A stretch of DNA of 64,000 bases from contig PAPH01000048.1 of NCBI GenBank assembly GCA_002709005.1, positions 1 through 64,000 of the forward strand, read 5' to 3'. Positions 44,794 through 53,655 of the stretch are shown here, one piece after another. Source of the DNA: Hyphomicrobiales bacterium. GTDB taxonomy: Bacteria; Pseudomonadota; Alphaproteobacteria; Rhizobiales; Rhizobiaceae. The notes beneath the pieces were generated by a model. It did not search any database. It was not told the DNA's origin and saw only the letters and a program-made list of their open reading frames with translations. Position 1 is the first letter of the stretch. Each line of letters opens with the position of its first letter. Both the position numbers and the translations under genes were made by a program.

Positions 44794-45999
44794 CTACGCG
44801 GCGTCCGCCGGATGCCGCTCGAGACATGCCGCCAGGGCTTCCGAGAAGATGCGCACGCCCATGGGAATGAGGGCGTCGCGGAAATCGTATTCCGGGGTGT
44901 GAACGGCCGGGCAATCCGGCCCCGCTCCGAGGAACAGCATGGCGGATTTCGCGCCGGCCAGTCCGAAGCGCCCGAAATCCTCCGACCCGACGGAGGGTTT
45001 CTCTTGAAGCAGATGACGGACGCCCGCCCGCCGGAGCCCTTCCTCCAGCACCGCAGTCGCTTCCGGATCGTTGACGCTGGCCAGGAAGACGTCGCCATAA
45101 CCGAACTCCAGCGCCAGACCGTGGGCCTTGGCCACTTGGCCGATACACGCCTCGGCCTTGGCCGTCAGCTCTTCCATCTCGTCGTCGTCCACCGTCCTCA
45201 ACGTGACGAGCAGCAGCGCCTCGCCTGGGGCGACGCCGTAGGACTTCGCCCCCATCGACACATGCGTGAGCGTCACCATCGAAAAGCTCGGACCGAGCGG
45301 AAGCCCGGTGCCAAGTCCTTCGAGCGCCGGCATGAGTTCGCTGATCGCGCGCATCGGCGACACGCCGTCGGCCGGACGCGAGGCGTGGGCCGTGCTGCCG
45401 GTCAGCCGCACCCACATGCCGCGCGAGGCGCAATTGGCCGGCCCCGCGCCGAGGCGAGCGGAGCCAAGCGGCACCTCCGGCGAATTATGAAGCGAAAAGG
45501 CCCAATCCGGACGCAGCGCCTCGAAGCGCGGGTCTTCAATGACCGCCTTGGCGCCGGTCCCGTCCTCCTCCGCTGGTTGGAACATGAGGATCGCCCGGCC
45601 ACGGTCGGGTCTCTGGCGGGCCAGCACCCGGCCCAGCCCGAGCAGGATCGTCGAATGGCCGTCATGACCGCACAGATGCGCCTTGCCCGGCACGGTGGAA
45701 CGGTGATCGCTCACGCCCAGCTCCTCGATCGGAAGCGCGTCGAGTTCCGAACGGAACAGGATCGTCGGACCGGGCACGCCGCTGTCGAAGATGGCGGCGA
45801 TCCCGTGACCGCCCAGACCTTCGACCACGCTGTCGGGCGACAGGGCCTCGAGCATGCCGCGAACGCGCCGCGCGGTTTCCGCCTCCTCGCCGGAAAGTTC
45901 AGGGTAGCGATGCAACTCGTGGCGAAAGGCCGTGAGCTCGCTCAGATCCTCTTCGCTGAGTTCGGGGAATGCAGGGGTATTCTTCAAGGTTCTTTCCAT
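44794..45999 (-). CDS. M20-family amidohydrolase (hippurate hydrolase/N-acyl amino acid deacylase type)
   Basis: The 401-residue enzyme shows ELTAFRHELHRYPELSGEE, LFRSELDALPIEE, HLCGHDGHSTILLGLG (metal ligands), FQPAEEDGTGAKAVIED and SLHNSPEVPLG, followed by late-domain PSVGSEDFGRF. It should split an amide bond of an N-acyl amino acid or related conjugate with a dinuclear metal. In the usual sequence the first line is R-x-D-x-D; here SELDALP has Glu then Asp. The ATG at 45999 fits the family length; the ribosome site is weak. Confidence 0.87.
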   Translation of the reverse strand: MERTLKNTPAFPELSEEDLSELTAFRHELHRYPELSGEEAETARRVRGMLEALSPDSVVEGLGGHGIAAIFDSGVPGPTILFRSELDALPIEELGVSDHRSTVPGKAHLCGHDGHSTILLGLGRVLARQRPDRGRAILMFQPAEEDGTGAKAVIEDPRFEALRPDWAFSLHNSPEVPLGSARLGAGPANCASRGMWVRLTGSTAHASRPADGVSPMRAISELMPALEGLGTGLPLGPSFSMVTLTHVSMGAKSYGVAPGEALLLVTLRTVDDDEMEELTAKAEACIGQVAKAHGLALEFGYGDVFLASVNDPEATAVLEEGLRRAGVRHLLQEKPSVGSEDFGRFGLAGAKSAMLFLGAGPDCPAVHTPEYDFRDALIPMGVRIFSEALAACLERHPADAA

Positions 46000-46040
46000 C
46001 TGTCTGGGAAACTGGTGTCCGGAGCTCTCGCTATGGCGGG

Positions 46041-47198
46041 CTATCCCGCCATCCGCTGGATCGGCGTCCATCCCTGCAGGACGTCCCAGTCGGGCTCCAG
46101 GTCGCTGAAGCGGTCGAGCCGCAGGGTCGATAGATCAGCGAAATCGCAGCGGCGCATCGTCACGAGTTGCATCAGCGCCCGGCCGCTGGCCGGCGACAGC
46201 CCGAAGCCGACGCCGGACATGATCCCGACCGTCAGGTTCGTCCACGGTTCCGGCTGGTCGAGCACGGGGCGACCGTCCGGCGTGTTCTCGATGATGCCCG
46301 CCCAGTTGCGGATGATGCGCGCATGGGCGGCCTTCGGCAGAAGCTGCGCCACGCGCTGGGCGATCGACATCGCCACGGGCGAACTGGGACGACCGCCGCC
46401 TGGCACCGCCTCGGTGTCGACCCATTCATGCGGCCCGCCGCCATAGGCGAGGTTGCCGCGCAGGGTCTGGCGGCCGTAGAGACCGTTGCCGTCCACGCCG
46501 GTATGCGGCATCAGGGGCAGAGGCTCGGTGACGATCATCTCCGCGCGGGCGGCCCGGGTCGGGATGTCGACATCGAGCATCGCAGCGAGGTTGCTGGTCT
46601 GAGGCCCGGCCGCGATCACCACATGATCGCATTCGAAGCGTCCCTGGTCGGTCAGCACCGCGCTTACCCGGTCACCGGCGCGCTCGAACCCGGTGACGGT
46701 CACGTTCTGCTTCACCCGGCCGCCATGGTCGCGCACCGCCCATGCATAGGCCTGCACCGTGCGCTGGGGATTAGCCTTGCCGCCGAAATGCGAATAATAG
46801 CCGCCGAGCATGTTGTCCCCGGCGAGCGGCACCATATCGCGAACGGTCTGGGCGTCGAGTTCCTCCATGACGAAACCGTGGCGGGCGGCGCTTTCCACCG
46901 TGCGCCGGTAGAGATGCTGGCGCTCGCGCGACATGGAAATGCTGATCTGGTGCGGAACGAACTCGGTCGGATAGCCCAGAAGCTCGTCCATCATCGGCCA
47001 CAGGCGCTGCTCCTCGGGGAACAGCGGGCTGAAATGGTGCGAACAGCCGCCGCCATTCCGGCCCGAAGCCTCGCGCCCCACCGGACTCCGGTCCAGCACC
47101 AGGACGTCGACGCCATCGCGTGCCAGCCAGAACGCCGTGCTGAGCCCGGTCACTCCGGCGCCGATCACGACCACGCTTGCTCCCTTATTCACTGGCAT
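46041..47198 (-). CDS. Opine-oxidase beta-subunit-like FAD oxidoreductase (OoxB/HcnC type)
   Basis: The 385-residue DAO protein begins ASVVVIGAGVTGLSTAFWLA and has REASGRNGGGCSHHFSPLFP, then HVVIAAGPQTSNLAAML and the C-terminal FAD loop GIMSGVGFGLSPASGRAL. It pairs with the larger alpha-like subunit directly upstream, with a 14-base overlap. Together they resemble OoxA/OoxB and NoxA/NoxB of Ti plasmids, which oxidise the opine C-N bond to amino acid and 2-oxo acid, and HcnBC. Function as an opine oxidase rather than another secondary-amine dehydrogenase is inferred from ocd and the importer. Confidence 0.82.
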   Translation of the reverse strand: MPVNKGASVVVIGAGVTGLSTAFWLARDGVDVLVLDRSPVGREASGRNGGGCSHHFSPLFPEEQRLWPMMDELLGYPTEFVPHQISISMSRERQHLYRRTVESAARHGFVMEELDAQTVRDMVPLAGDNMLGGYYSHFGGKANPQRTVQAYAWAVRDHGGRVKQNVTVTGFERAGDRVSAVLTDQGRFECDHVVIAAGPQTSNLAAMLDVDIPTRAARAEMIVTEPLPLMPHTGVDGNGLYGRQTLRGNLAYGGGPHEWVDTEAVPGGGRPSSPVAMSIAQRVAQLLPKAAHARIIRNWAGIIENTPDGRPVLDQPEPWTNLTVGIMSGVGFGLSPASGRALMQLVTMRRCDFADLSTLRLDRFSDLEPDWDVLQGWTPIQRMAG

Positions 47199-48774
47199 AG
47201 TCCTCCGTCGTGGACAGGCTGGCCACGGTATATTTGTCTCCGATGGTCCAGAGCGGCGCCCATTGCGGCGGAATGCCGAACCACGGCTCCCAATGTTCCG
47301 TCACCTGCGGATCTTCGGCGACGGCAGCGTCGCCGAGACTGAGCGGCCGCACCGGATTGCGATAGCCGGCGAGCGGGATCGCGCCGAGCGAAAGGTCCTC
47401 CTGCAACGCCAGCAGCGCCTGAACCTGCTCGCGACAACGGCGGCCCTGGCACGGCCCCATCCCCGCGCGCGTCAGGCGCTTGACCTGATCCGGATCGGGT
47501 GGCCCCTCTGCCAGGATTTCGCTCAACTTCCGCGTCTCGTTTTCCTTGGGGGGAACCTTCAGATAGCGCGGCGGGCGCACCTCCAGGATTTCACGCGCGG
47601 TGACTTCCTCGCACTGGCAGACGGGCATTTCCTCCAGCGCCTCGACCACCGCTGCACGCATCCACGCCTTGCGGTATTCGCCTGCATCGACAGTTGCCAC
47701 AGCAGGCACGGCGAGGCTTTCGGCGGTCTCGCCACTTTCCAGCCCGAGCGCGACCAGCGCCGCGTCCGCCGCGATCCGGCCCTCGGTCGCGGCAATCTCC
47801 GGATCGGCTGATTTCGCAGTCCAGATCCCCGTGCAGTCCCCCGCGGCGCGCAGACCGGAGAGCGCGGTTTCGAGGCCGGCATCCAGCACCGGGACGAAGC
47901 CGCCGCGATCGGCGGCGAAGCGCGCGTGCGCGCCGGCGGCATGCAGCAGATCCACCATCGGAACGGCGCCGACACCGAGGAGAACGGTGTCGCAGGACAC
48001 GATACCGTCTCGCAGAAGGAGACCTTCCACGCCGTCGGATCCGGCGATGACACCGCGCGGCGCTTCGGACAGACGGAAAGCGATGCCCGCGTCTTCTACC
48101 CGCCTCGTCAGGTCATCCGAACCGACGGGGGCGTCGGCCTGCTCGACGATGGCCGCGATCCGCACGCCGGCATCAGCCAGATCGAGCGCCTGCAAGAGCG
48201 CCTCATCGGTGCTGCCGATCATGACCGCGACGCGGCTGTCGAGCGCATTGTAGAGACGCGCCAGCATCACGGCCGCTCCGGCGCCCATGACGCCGGGCGT
48301 ATCCCAGCCGGGAAACGCCAGACCCATGTCCCGACGCCCGGTGGCGACGATCACCTGGCTGCATTGCAGGTAGCGGTTGCCCTCGGTCTCGTCGATCAGG
48401 CCCGCTACGACCCCCGGCATCCAGCCCATGTTCGGCTGGTTGGCGAACAGGCCCCAGCAGGCCGTGCCCAACCGCACGTCGACCCCGATCTCGAACAGAT
48501 CTGCCAGCGCGGCACGCGCCTCCAGCAGCGCCTCTGTCATGGCGTTGCGGTTGCGCACCGCGCCGCTCATCCGCGCACCCCAGATTTGCGGCACGCTTTC
48601 GCCCATCATTTCGAAGCACACGGGATTCTCGTCAACGAGAACGACCTCGGCCCCGGCCTCCCGCGCTCTCCGAGCGGCCGCGATTCCCGCCGGGCCGGCG
48701 CCGACGACGAGGACCTGGGTCTCCCCGGAGATCTCCAGGCGCTTTCCTGCCACGGATTTGATGTCAATTGTCAT
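47185..48774 (-). CDS. Opine-oxidase alpha-subunit-like NAD(P)/FAD oxidoreductase with BFD-type [2Fe-2S] domain
   Basis: The 529-residue protein has an N-terminal FAD site (VLVVGAGPAGIAAARRAREA), a second dinucleotide region (RVAVMIGSTDEALL), and a C-terminal BFD-like [2Fe-2S] segment: PVCQCEEVT near 405 and MGPCQGRRCREQ near 460, giving the four Cys expected (CxC...CxxxxC). This is the arrangement of OoxA/NoxA, HcnB and proline/sarcosine dehydrogenase alpha subunits. The ATG at 48774 has AAGGA upstream; the frame to 48897 is too long. A 121-base gap with a weak hairpin (48842-48857) precedes it. Confidence 0.85.
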   Translation of the reverse strand: MTIDIKSVAGKRLEISGETQVLVVGAGPAGIAAARRAREAGAEVVLVDENPVCFEMMGESVPQIWGARMSGAVRNRNAMTEALLEARAALADLFEIGVDVRLGTACWGLFANQPNMGWMPGVVAGLIDETEGNRYLQCSQVIVATGRRDMGLAFPGWDTPGVMGAGAAVMLARLYNALDSRVAVMIGSTDEALLQALDLADAGVRIAAIVEQADAPVGSDDLTRRVEDAGIAFRLSEAPRGVIAGSDGVEGLLLRDGIVSCDTVLLGVGAVPMVDLLHAAGAHARFAADRGGFVPVLDAGLETALSGLRAAGDCTGIWTAKSADPEIAATEGRIAADAALVALGLESGETAESLAVPAVATVDAGEYRKAWMRAAVVEALEEMPVCQCEEVTAREILEVRPPRYLKVPPKENETRKLSEILAEGPPDPDQVKRLTRAGMGPCQGRRCREQVQALLALQEDLSLGAIPLAGYRNPVRPLSLGDAAVAEDPQVTEHWEPWFGIPPQWAPLWTIGDKYTVASLSTTEDYASE

Positions 48775-48896
48775 TTCGGTCCTTCCTGTCGGGCGGGAAA
48801 CGGAAGGATGACGCCCTCGCCCGCCTGAAACTGTTATTGTCCGGCCTGGACAGGCCGCGCGCCCCGGCTCGCACTGCCGGAGAGCCTCCGCAAGCA

Positions 48897-49685
48897 TCAG
48901 ACATGGCCATAGAAATCCCGGTGCACGGCGACGGAATAGGCGTAGTCCAAGAGCGTCGACCAGCTGAACACCGGCATTTCGATCTCACTCTGAATCGCCC
49001 GGCCGAAGGGCTGGAAACCTGTGCATTCCAGAACCATCGCGCCCATCCGCGGATGCTGCCGCGCAAACTCCCTCGCCACGGCGACAATCTCGCGTTCGGC
49101 CTGCTCGTAGTCGGCGGTCGGCAGCTCCGGGCGAATGTCCCGGTTCCACAGATTGTCGAATTGCGGGATCTTGCGGTCATCCATGGCGCCGTGAAGCACG
49201 TAATTGGTCCCCGGCCTCACGCCGACGGCGGTCAGGTGGCGCTCGGACAGGAAGCGCAGTCCCGACATCAGGATGCCGACAACCCTGTCGGGTCCGATCA
49301 GCATCTGGGCCAGCGGGATCTGCAGCAGGCTCGAGGCGAAGACCGGAACGTTCACAGCTTCCGCGATTTCCCGCTGGAACCAGGCGAAATAGCCGCATTC
49401 GGCGGCGATAGCCCGGCATCCCATGCACTCGAGTTTCCGCGCCGCCTTGAGGATCGGCGGCAGGATCGCCTCCTTCTCGGCGGCGTCGCCGCGCACCAGT
49501 TGCGCAATGTCGACGCCCTCGGCGATCTCGTACTGGATCGGAAACGGATAGGCGCTGGGATTGCGGATATCGCCGGGAAAGCCCGGATAGACGTCGTCGA
49601 GGAGGATGACGCCGAGACCCATTCCGTAGCAGCGCCGGTCCGGACGCGCCGTGATGCGCCGGATCGCGGGATCATGGGCGACCAT
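48897..49685 (-). CDS. Asp/Glu/hydantoin racemase superfamily protein
   Basis: The 262-residue protein has the two catalytic Cys regions of the family: IAAECGYFAWFQREIA and MVLECTGFQPF, plus GVILLDDVYPGFPGDIRNP at the N-terminus. The pair of Cys indicates a racemase-type (two-base) enzyme rather than a one-Cys decarboxylase. Substrate unknown. Its start at 49685 (ribosome site AAGGAGGG) lies 14 bases inside the ABC ATPase gene. Confidence 0.82.
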   Translation of the reverse strand: MVAHDPAIRRITARPDRRCYGMGLGVILLDDVYPGFPGDIRNPSAYPFPIQYEIAEGVDIAQLVRGDAAEKEAILPPILKAARKLECMGCRAIAAECGYFAWFQREIAEAVNVPVFASSLLQIPLAQMLIGPDRVVGILMSGLRFLSERHLTAVGVRPGTNYVLHGAMDDRKIPQFDNLWNRDIRPELPTADYEQAEREIVAVAREFARQHPRMGAMVLECTGFQPFGRAIQSEIEMPVFSWSTLLDYAYSVAVHRDFYGHV

Positions 49686-51750
49686 TGTCGTCCCTCCTTT
49701 CCGCTGAAACGGGGCGGGACAGCGTCGACGGCCGCTGAACCTGCAGGGCCGCCAGTTCGTCGGCGGGTATGTGACAGCGGATCGCATGCCCCGACTGCGC
49801 CTCCTTGAGCGGCGGATCGAGTTCGTCGCAGATCGAGCCGATCCGGCGCGGGCAGCGCGTGTGGAAGGCGCAGCCACTGGGCGGTGCGGCGGCGCTGGGG
49901 ATCTCTCCCTCGAGCCGGATACGCCCGTCCTCCGCATCGCCGATATCGGAGGCGGCCGAGAGCAGCGCCTCGGTATAAGGGTGATGCGGGCCGGAAAAGA
50001 CTTCCTCCGAAGGCCCGTACTCCATCACGCGCCCGAGATAGAGCACGAGCACATTGTCGGAGAGGTAGCGCACGACGCCGAGGTCGTGCGAAATGAAGAT
50101 GTAGGAAACGTCGCGTTCCGACTGCAGTTCCACCAGCAGATTGAGGATCGCCGCCTGCACCGAGACGTCGAGCGCCGATGTCGGCTCGTCGCACACGACC
50201 ACGCTCGGATCGCCGGCGAAGGCCCGGGCAATCGCCACGCGCTGCTTGAGCCCGCCCGACAACTGGCGCGGAGATACCGAAAGGTGATGATCCGTCAAAC
50301 GCACGGAGCCGGCCAGTTCCTTCAGCCTGCGGTCCATGGCGGCACCCCGCAAACCGCCGAGCTGGCGCAGCGCGCGACCGATGAGGCCCCGCACCGAATG
50401 CGACCGGTTCAGCGCGGAATCCGGGTTCTGGAATATGATCTGCAGCGATTTCGTCTGCTCGAAGCTGCGATCGCCGACCCGCTCGGCCAACTCCTTGCCG
50501 TCGAGTTCGATGCGCCCGCCCTCGTCGGGCTCGATCAGTCCCAGAAGCGTACGCGCGAACGTGGTCTTGCCACTACCGGATTCGCCCACCAGTCCAAGGG
50601 TCTGACCCGCCTTGAGTTCGAGCGACAAGTCCTTGACGGCAGCAACGCCGCCCCCGGCGCGATCGCGCCCATATGTCTTGTTGAGACCCTGCACCCTCAG
50701 AACCGGCCGGCGGGGTGCCGGCGGTTCGCGACTCTCGTCCGGCGCGTGCCGTGTCGTGTGGGGCAGGGATTGCGCCCGGTCGTGGAAATGGCAGCGCGAC
50801 ATCTGTCCGTCGAGATCGTGGAGCGGCGGCCGCTCCGTCCGGCAGCGCTCCGTCGCAAGTCCGCAGCGGTCGGCGAAGGCGCATCCCTCGCCGATGGCGC
50901 CGAGGCCCGGCAGGAAACCCGGGATCGTGTCGAGTCCGCCGCTCGACTTGCGCCGCCCACCGCCGGGAAGGCATCTCAGCAGCGCCACCGTGTAGGGGTG
51001 CCTGGGATTGCGAAACACCCTATCCGTCGGCCCCTCCTCGACCAGCATGCCGGCATAGAGCACGCCGACCCGGTCGCACACCCGCGACACGACCGCCAGA
51101 TTGTGGCTGATGAAGAGGATGGAGATCGAGAACTCCCGGCGCAGATGGCCGATGAGGTCGAGAACCTCGGCTTCCACCGTCGCATCGAGACCGGTCGTCG
51201 GCTCATCGAGGATCAGCATCTTGGGATCGCTGGCGAGCGCCATAGCGATCCCGACGCGCTGCTGCATGCCGCCTGAAAGCTGGTGCGGATAGCCTCCCAT
51301 GACCCGCGCCGGATCGGAGATTTGCACCTTTTCGAGCATCTCGTACGCCCGGCTGCGCGCCTCCTTGGCGGAGGCGCCACCGATTTCGAAGACTTCGGCC
51401 AGCTGCCGGCCGATGGGGATCGAGGGATTCAACGCCTTGGCGGGATCCTGATAGACCATCGAGAGATCCTCGGCACGGACACGGCGCAGCTCCTCGCGGT
51501 CGAGGCCCATGATGTCCTTGCCGTCGAGCCTGACGTGACCGCCGGCGACCGATCCGTTGCGCGGCAGGTAGCGCACCACCGACAGGGCCGCGGTGGATTT
51601 CCCGCATCCCGATTCCCCGACCAGCCCGTAGGCTTCGCCGCGGCCGATCCGCAGGCTGACATTGCGCAGCACCAGCCGGTCGGTCCCGCCGACCCGGTAG
51701 GCGACCGACAGATCGTCGAGTTCCAGCACGTTTTCCGCGTTACCGTTCAT
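49672..51750 (-). CDS. Double ABC ATPase of a peptide/opine importer (DppD-DppF fusion)
   Basis: A 692-residue protein with two complete ATPase modules. Module 1: GESGCGKST near 47, LSGGMQQRVGIAMAL near 160 and LILDEPTTGLD. Module 2: GESGSGKTT near 407, LSGGLKQRVAIARAF near 500 and VVCDEPTSALD. Each module ends with an oligopeptide-transport C-terminal Cys domain (CAFADRCGLATERC and CAFHTRCPRRIGSIC), typical of Dpp/Opp ATPases that hold a [4Fe-4S] cluster. In most operons these are two genes, so here they are fused. The ATG at 51750 overlaps the permease gene by 11 bases. Confidence 0.93.
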   Translation of the reverse strand: MNGNAENVLELDDLSVAYRVGGTDRLVLRNVSLRIGRGEAYGLVGESGCGKSTAALSVVRYLPRNGSVAGGHVRLDGKDIMGLDREELRRVRAEDLSMVYQDPAKALNPSIPIGRQLAEVFEIGGASAKEARSRAYEMLEKVQISDPARVMGGYPHQLSGGMQQRVGIAMALASDPKMLILDEPTTGLDATVEAEVLDLIGHLRREFSISILFISHNLAVVSRVCDRVGVLYAGMLVEEGPTDRVFRNPRHPYTVALLRCLPGGGRRKSSGGLDTIPGFLPGLGAIGEGCAFADRCGLATERCRTERPPLHDLDGQMSRCHFHDRAQSLPHTTRHAPDESREPPAPRRPVLRVQGLNKTYGRDRAGGGVAAVKDLSLELKAGQTLGLVGESGSGKTTFARTLLGLIEPDEGGRIELDGKELAERVGDRSFEQTKSLQIIFQNPDSALNRSHSVRGLIGRALRQLGGLRGAAMDRRLKELAGSVRLTDHHLSVSPRQLSGGLKQRVAIARAFAGDPSVVVCDEPTSALDVSVQAAILNLLVELQSERDVSYIFISHDLGVVRYLSDNVLVLYLGRVMEYGPSEEVFSGPHHPYTEALLSAASDIGDAEDGRIRLEGEIPSAAAPPSGCAFHTRCPRRIGSICDELDPPLKEAQSGHAIRCHIPADELAALQVQRPSTLSRPVSAERRDDNGRP

Positions 51751-52627
51751 TGAACGCTCCCTGCACGCCATCCGCGACCAGGTTCACCGCGATCACCACG
51801 GAAGCGATCGCCAGCGCGTCGAACAGCACGGTCCACCAGAAACCGCCGTTGATCATGCCGTAATTCGTCGAGATGCTCAGACCCCAGTCCGGCGACGGCG
51901 GCTGGATCCCGAAACCGATGAAGCTGAGGGTGGCGACCGCGAAGATCGCGTAGCCCAGACGCACCGTGCTCTCGACGAGGATCGGCGGAATGACGTTCGG
52001 CAGGATCTCGACGAACATCACATGCACCGCGCTCTCCCGGCGCAAATGGGCGGCGGCGACATAGTCGAGTTCACGCTCCTGCATCACGGCGGACCGCACC
52101 GTGCGGGCGATGTTCGGCGCGAAACTCAGGCCTATCACCACGATGACCGCCACTTTCGACGTGCCGAGTGAGACGATGGCGAGCAGCGCCAGGATCACGC
52201 CGGGGATCGCCATGACCGCCTCCATGAGCCGGCTGACCACATCGTCCACGAAACCACGGAAATAGCCCGTGCACAGCCCGAGCGCAGAGCCGATCACCGT
52301 GGCCAGCAGCGTGGCGGCCGGCGCGACCACCAGGATGTCCCGCGAGCCGACGATCACCCGGGAAAAGACGTCCCGCCCCAACTGATCGGTGCCGAACCAG
52401 TGCGCCGAAGACGGCGGCACAAGCGCATTGATAATGTCGCTGGCCAACGGATCGTAGGGAACCAGGTAGTTGCCGAAGAGCGCGCAGCAGACCCAGAAGA
52501 GAATGATCGCGAAGCCGCTGAGGAAGACGCCGGAGCGTGAGAGCGTTCGCAGGACCAACCGGACCCTGTCGTGCCGCGGTCTCGCCACCGGGCGGTCGAT
52601 GCCGGTTTTCACCTCTGCTGCGGTCAT
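51740..52627 (-). CDS. Peptide/opine ABC importer permease (DppC type)
   Basis: The 295-residue permease has an N-terminal helix (SGFAIILFWVCCALFGNYLV), the periplasmic GTDQLGRDVFSRVIVGSR motif of DppC/OppC, and the EAA loop VAAAHLRRESAVHVMFVEIL, PNVIPPI. Six helices predicted. The ATG at 52627 overlaps the upstream permease as ATGA; the longer frame to 52912 is not used. Confidence 0.93.
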   Translation of the reverse strand: MTAAEVKTGIDRPVARPRHDRVRLVLRTLSRSGVFLSGFAIILFWVCCALFGNYLVPYDPLASDIINALVPPSSAHWFGTDQLGRDVFSRVIVGSRDILVVAPAATLLATVIGSALGLCTGYFRGFVDDVVSRLMEAVMAIPGVILALLAIVSLGTSKVAVIVVIGLSFAPNIARTVRSAVMQERELDYVAAAHLRRESAVHVMFVEILPNVIPPILVESTVRLGYAIFAVATLSFIGFGIQPPSPDWGLSISTNYGMINGGFWWTVLFDALAIASVVIAVNLVADGVQGAFNER

Positions 52628-53613
52628 TGGCGGCCTCCCAGCCGGATACGGGGATCGAACACGGCGCACAATAGGTCGGCGATCAGGGTGGCGAGCGTGT
52701 AGACGATGCCGATCACCAGGATGCCCGCGAGCAGCATCGGAATGTCCTTGCCCTTCGCGGCGGTGAAGACGAGAAGCCCGATGCCCTGGTAGCGGAACAG
52801 GGTCTCCACCACGACCAGCCCGCCGATCAGATATCCGGTCTGCGTGGCGATAACGGTGATGGTAGGCAGAAGGGCGTTGCGCAGCACGTGCCGCCAGATC
52901 ACGGTGCGCCACCGCAAGCCCTTGAGAACCGCCGTCCGGGTCCAGTCGGACTCAAGCGCCTCGATCATCCCCGAGCGCGCCATCCGCGCGATGTAGCCGA
53001 ACAGCACCAGGATCAGCGGCATGGCCGGCAGGATCAGGTAATGGATCTGCGTGAAGCCCCCCGCCCCGTCGGGCCAGGCGGCGGAGATGGGAAGCCATTT
53101 CAGCCAGACGCCGAAAACCAGGATCAGGATGATGCCGGTGACGAATTCCGGAAGCACCGTCATCGTCAGGCCACCGATGCTGATGATCCGGTCGATCGGC
53201 TTGTTGTGGTTCAGGGCTGCGACCACCCCGCCCAGAATGGCCGTCGGCACGACGATGACGAAGGCCACGGCGGCGAGCTTCAGGGAATTTCCGAGCGCCT
53301 CGACAATGAACGGCTGGACCGGCGCCTCGTACATGTACGAACGGCCCATATCGCCGCGCAGAAAGCCCCAGATCCAGTCCGCATATTGCACCAGCAGCGG
53401 CCGGTCGAGGCCGAGCGAGGCATTCAGCGCCTCGACGGCCTCGTGATCGGCGAAGGGACCTAGCAGCAGGCGACCGACGCTGCCGGGCAGCACCTGCCCG
53501 ACACAGAACACGATGGCGCTCAGAAGCACCAGCGTGACGAGGGAGAGCGCCAGACGTTTGAGGATAAAAGCGGAAATGACGATTACTCTCGCTGGAGTCC
53601 GCCTTCCACGCAA
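52624..53613 (-). CDS. Peptide/opine ABC importer permease (DppB type)
   Basis: The product (up to 329 residues) starts with a DppB-like helix (ILKRLALSLVTLVLLSAIVF). It has GLDRPLLVQYADWIWGFLRG, the EAA loop (RTAVLKGLRWRTVIWRHVLR, then NALLPTI) and six helices. The only standard start upstream of the first helix is the TTG at 53613, which lies in the loop of a 27-base hairpin. A non-standard or internal start (the ATT at 53577 follows a GAGAG) is therefore possible. The gene body is secure, the N-terminus is not. Confidence 0.9.
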   Translation of the reverse strand: MRGRRTPARVIVISAFILKRLALSLVTLVLLSAIVFCVGQVLPGSVGRLLLGPFADHEAVEALNASLGLDRPLLVQYADWIWGFLRGDMGRSYMYEAPVQPFIVEALGNSLKLAAVAFVIVVPTAILGGVVAALNHNKPIDRIISIGGLTMTVLPEFVTGIILILVFGVWLKWLPISAAWPDGAGGFTQIHYLILPAMPLILVLFGYIARMARSGMIEALESDWTRTAVLKGLRWRTVIWRHVLRNALLPTITVIATQTGYLIGGLVVVETLFRYQGIGLLVFTAAKGKDIPMLLAGILVIGIVYTLATLIADLLCAVFDPRIRLGGRQ

Positions 53614-53623
53614 GAAGGCGGAC
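53597..53623 (-). other. Perfect hairpin between the binding-protein gene and the dppB-like gene
   Basis: GTCCGCCTTC (53597-53606) and GAAGGCGGAC (53614-53623) form a 10-base stem with a 7-base loop. No U-tract follows. Stems here typically protect the binding-protein mRNA from 3' decay or partly attenuate the downstream genes. Confidence 0.6.
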
Positions 53624-53655
53624 GTTGACGAAGGGAGACGTACGCTCCGGGCCGG

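Noticed and set aside
44038-46446. An 802-codon plus-strand open frame antisense to the M20 and DAO genes
   Set aside because: It is a shadow of high-GC genes on the other strand: Arg/His/Pro-rich, with no domain and no ribosome site. The minus-strand genes have clear motifs.
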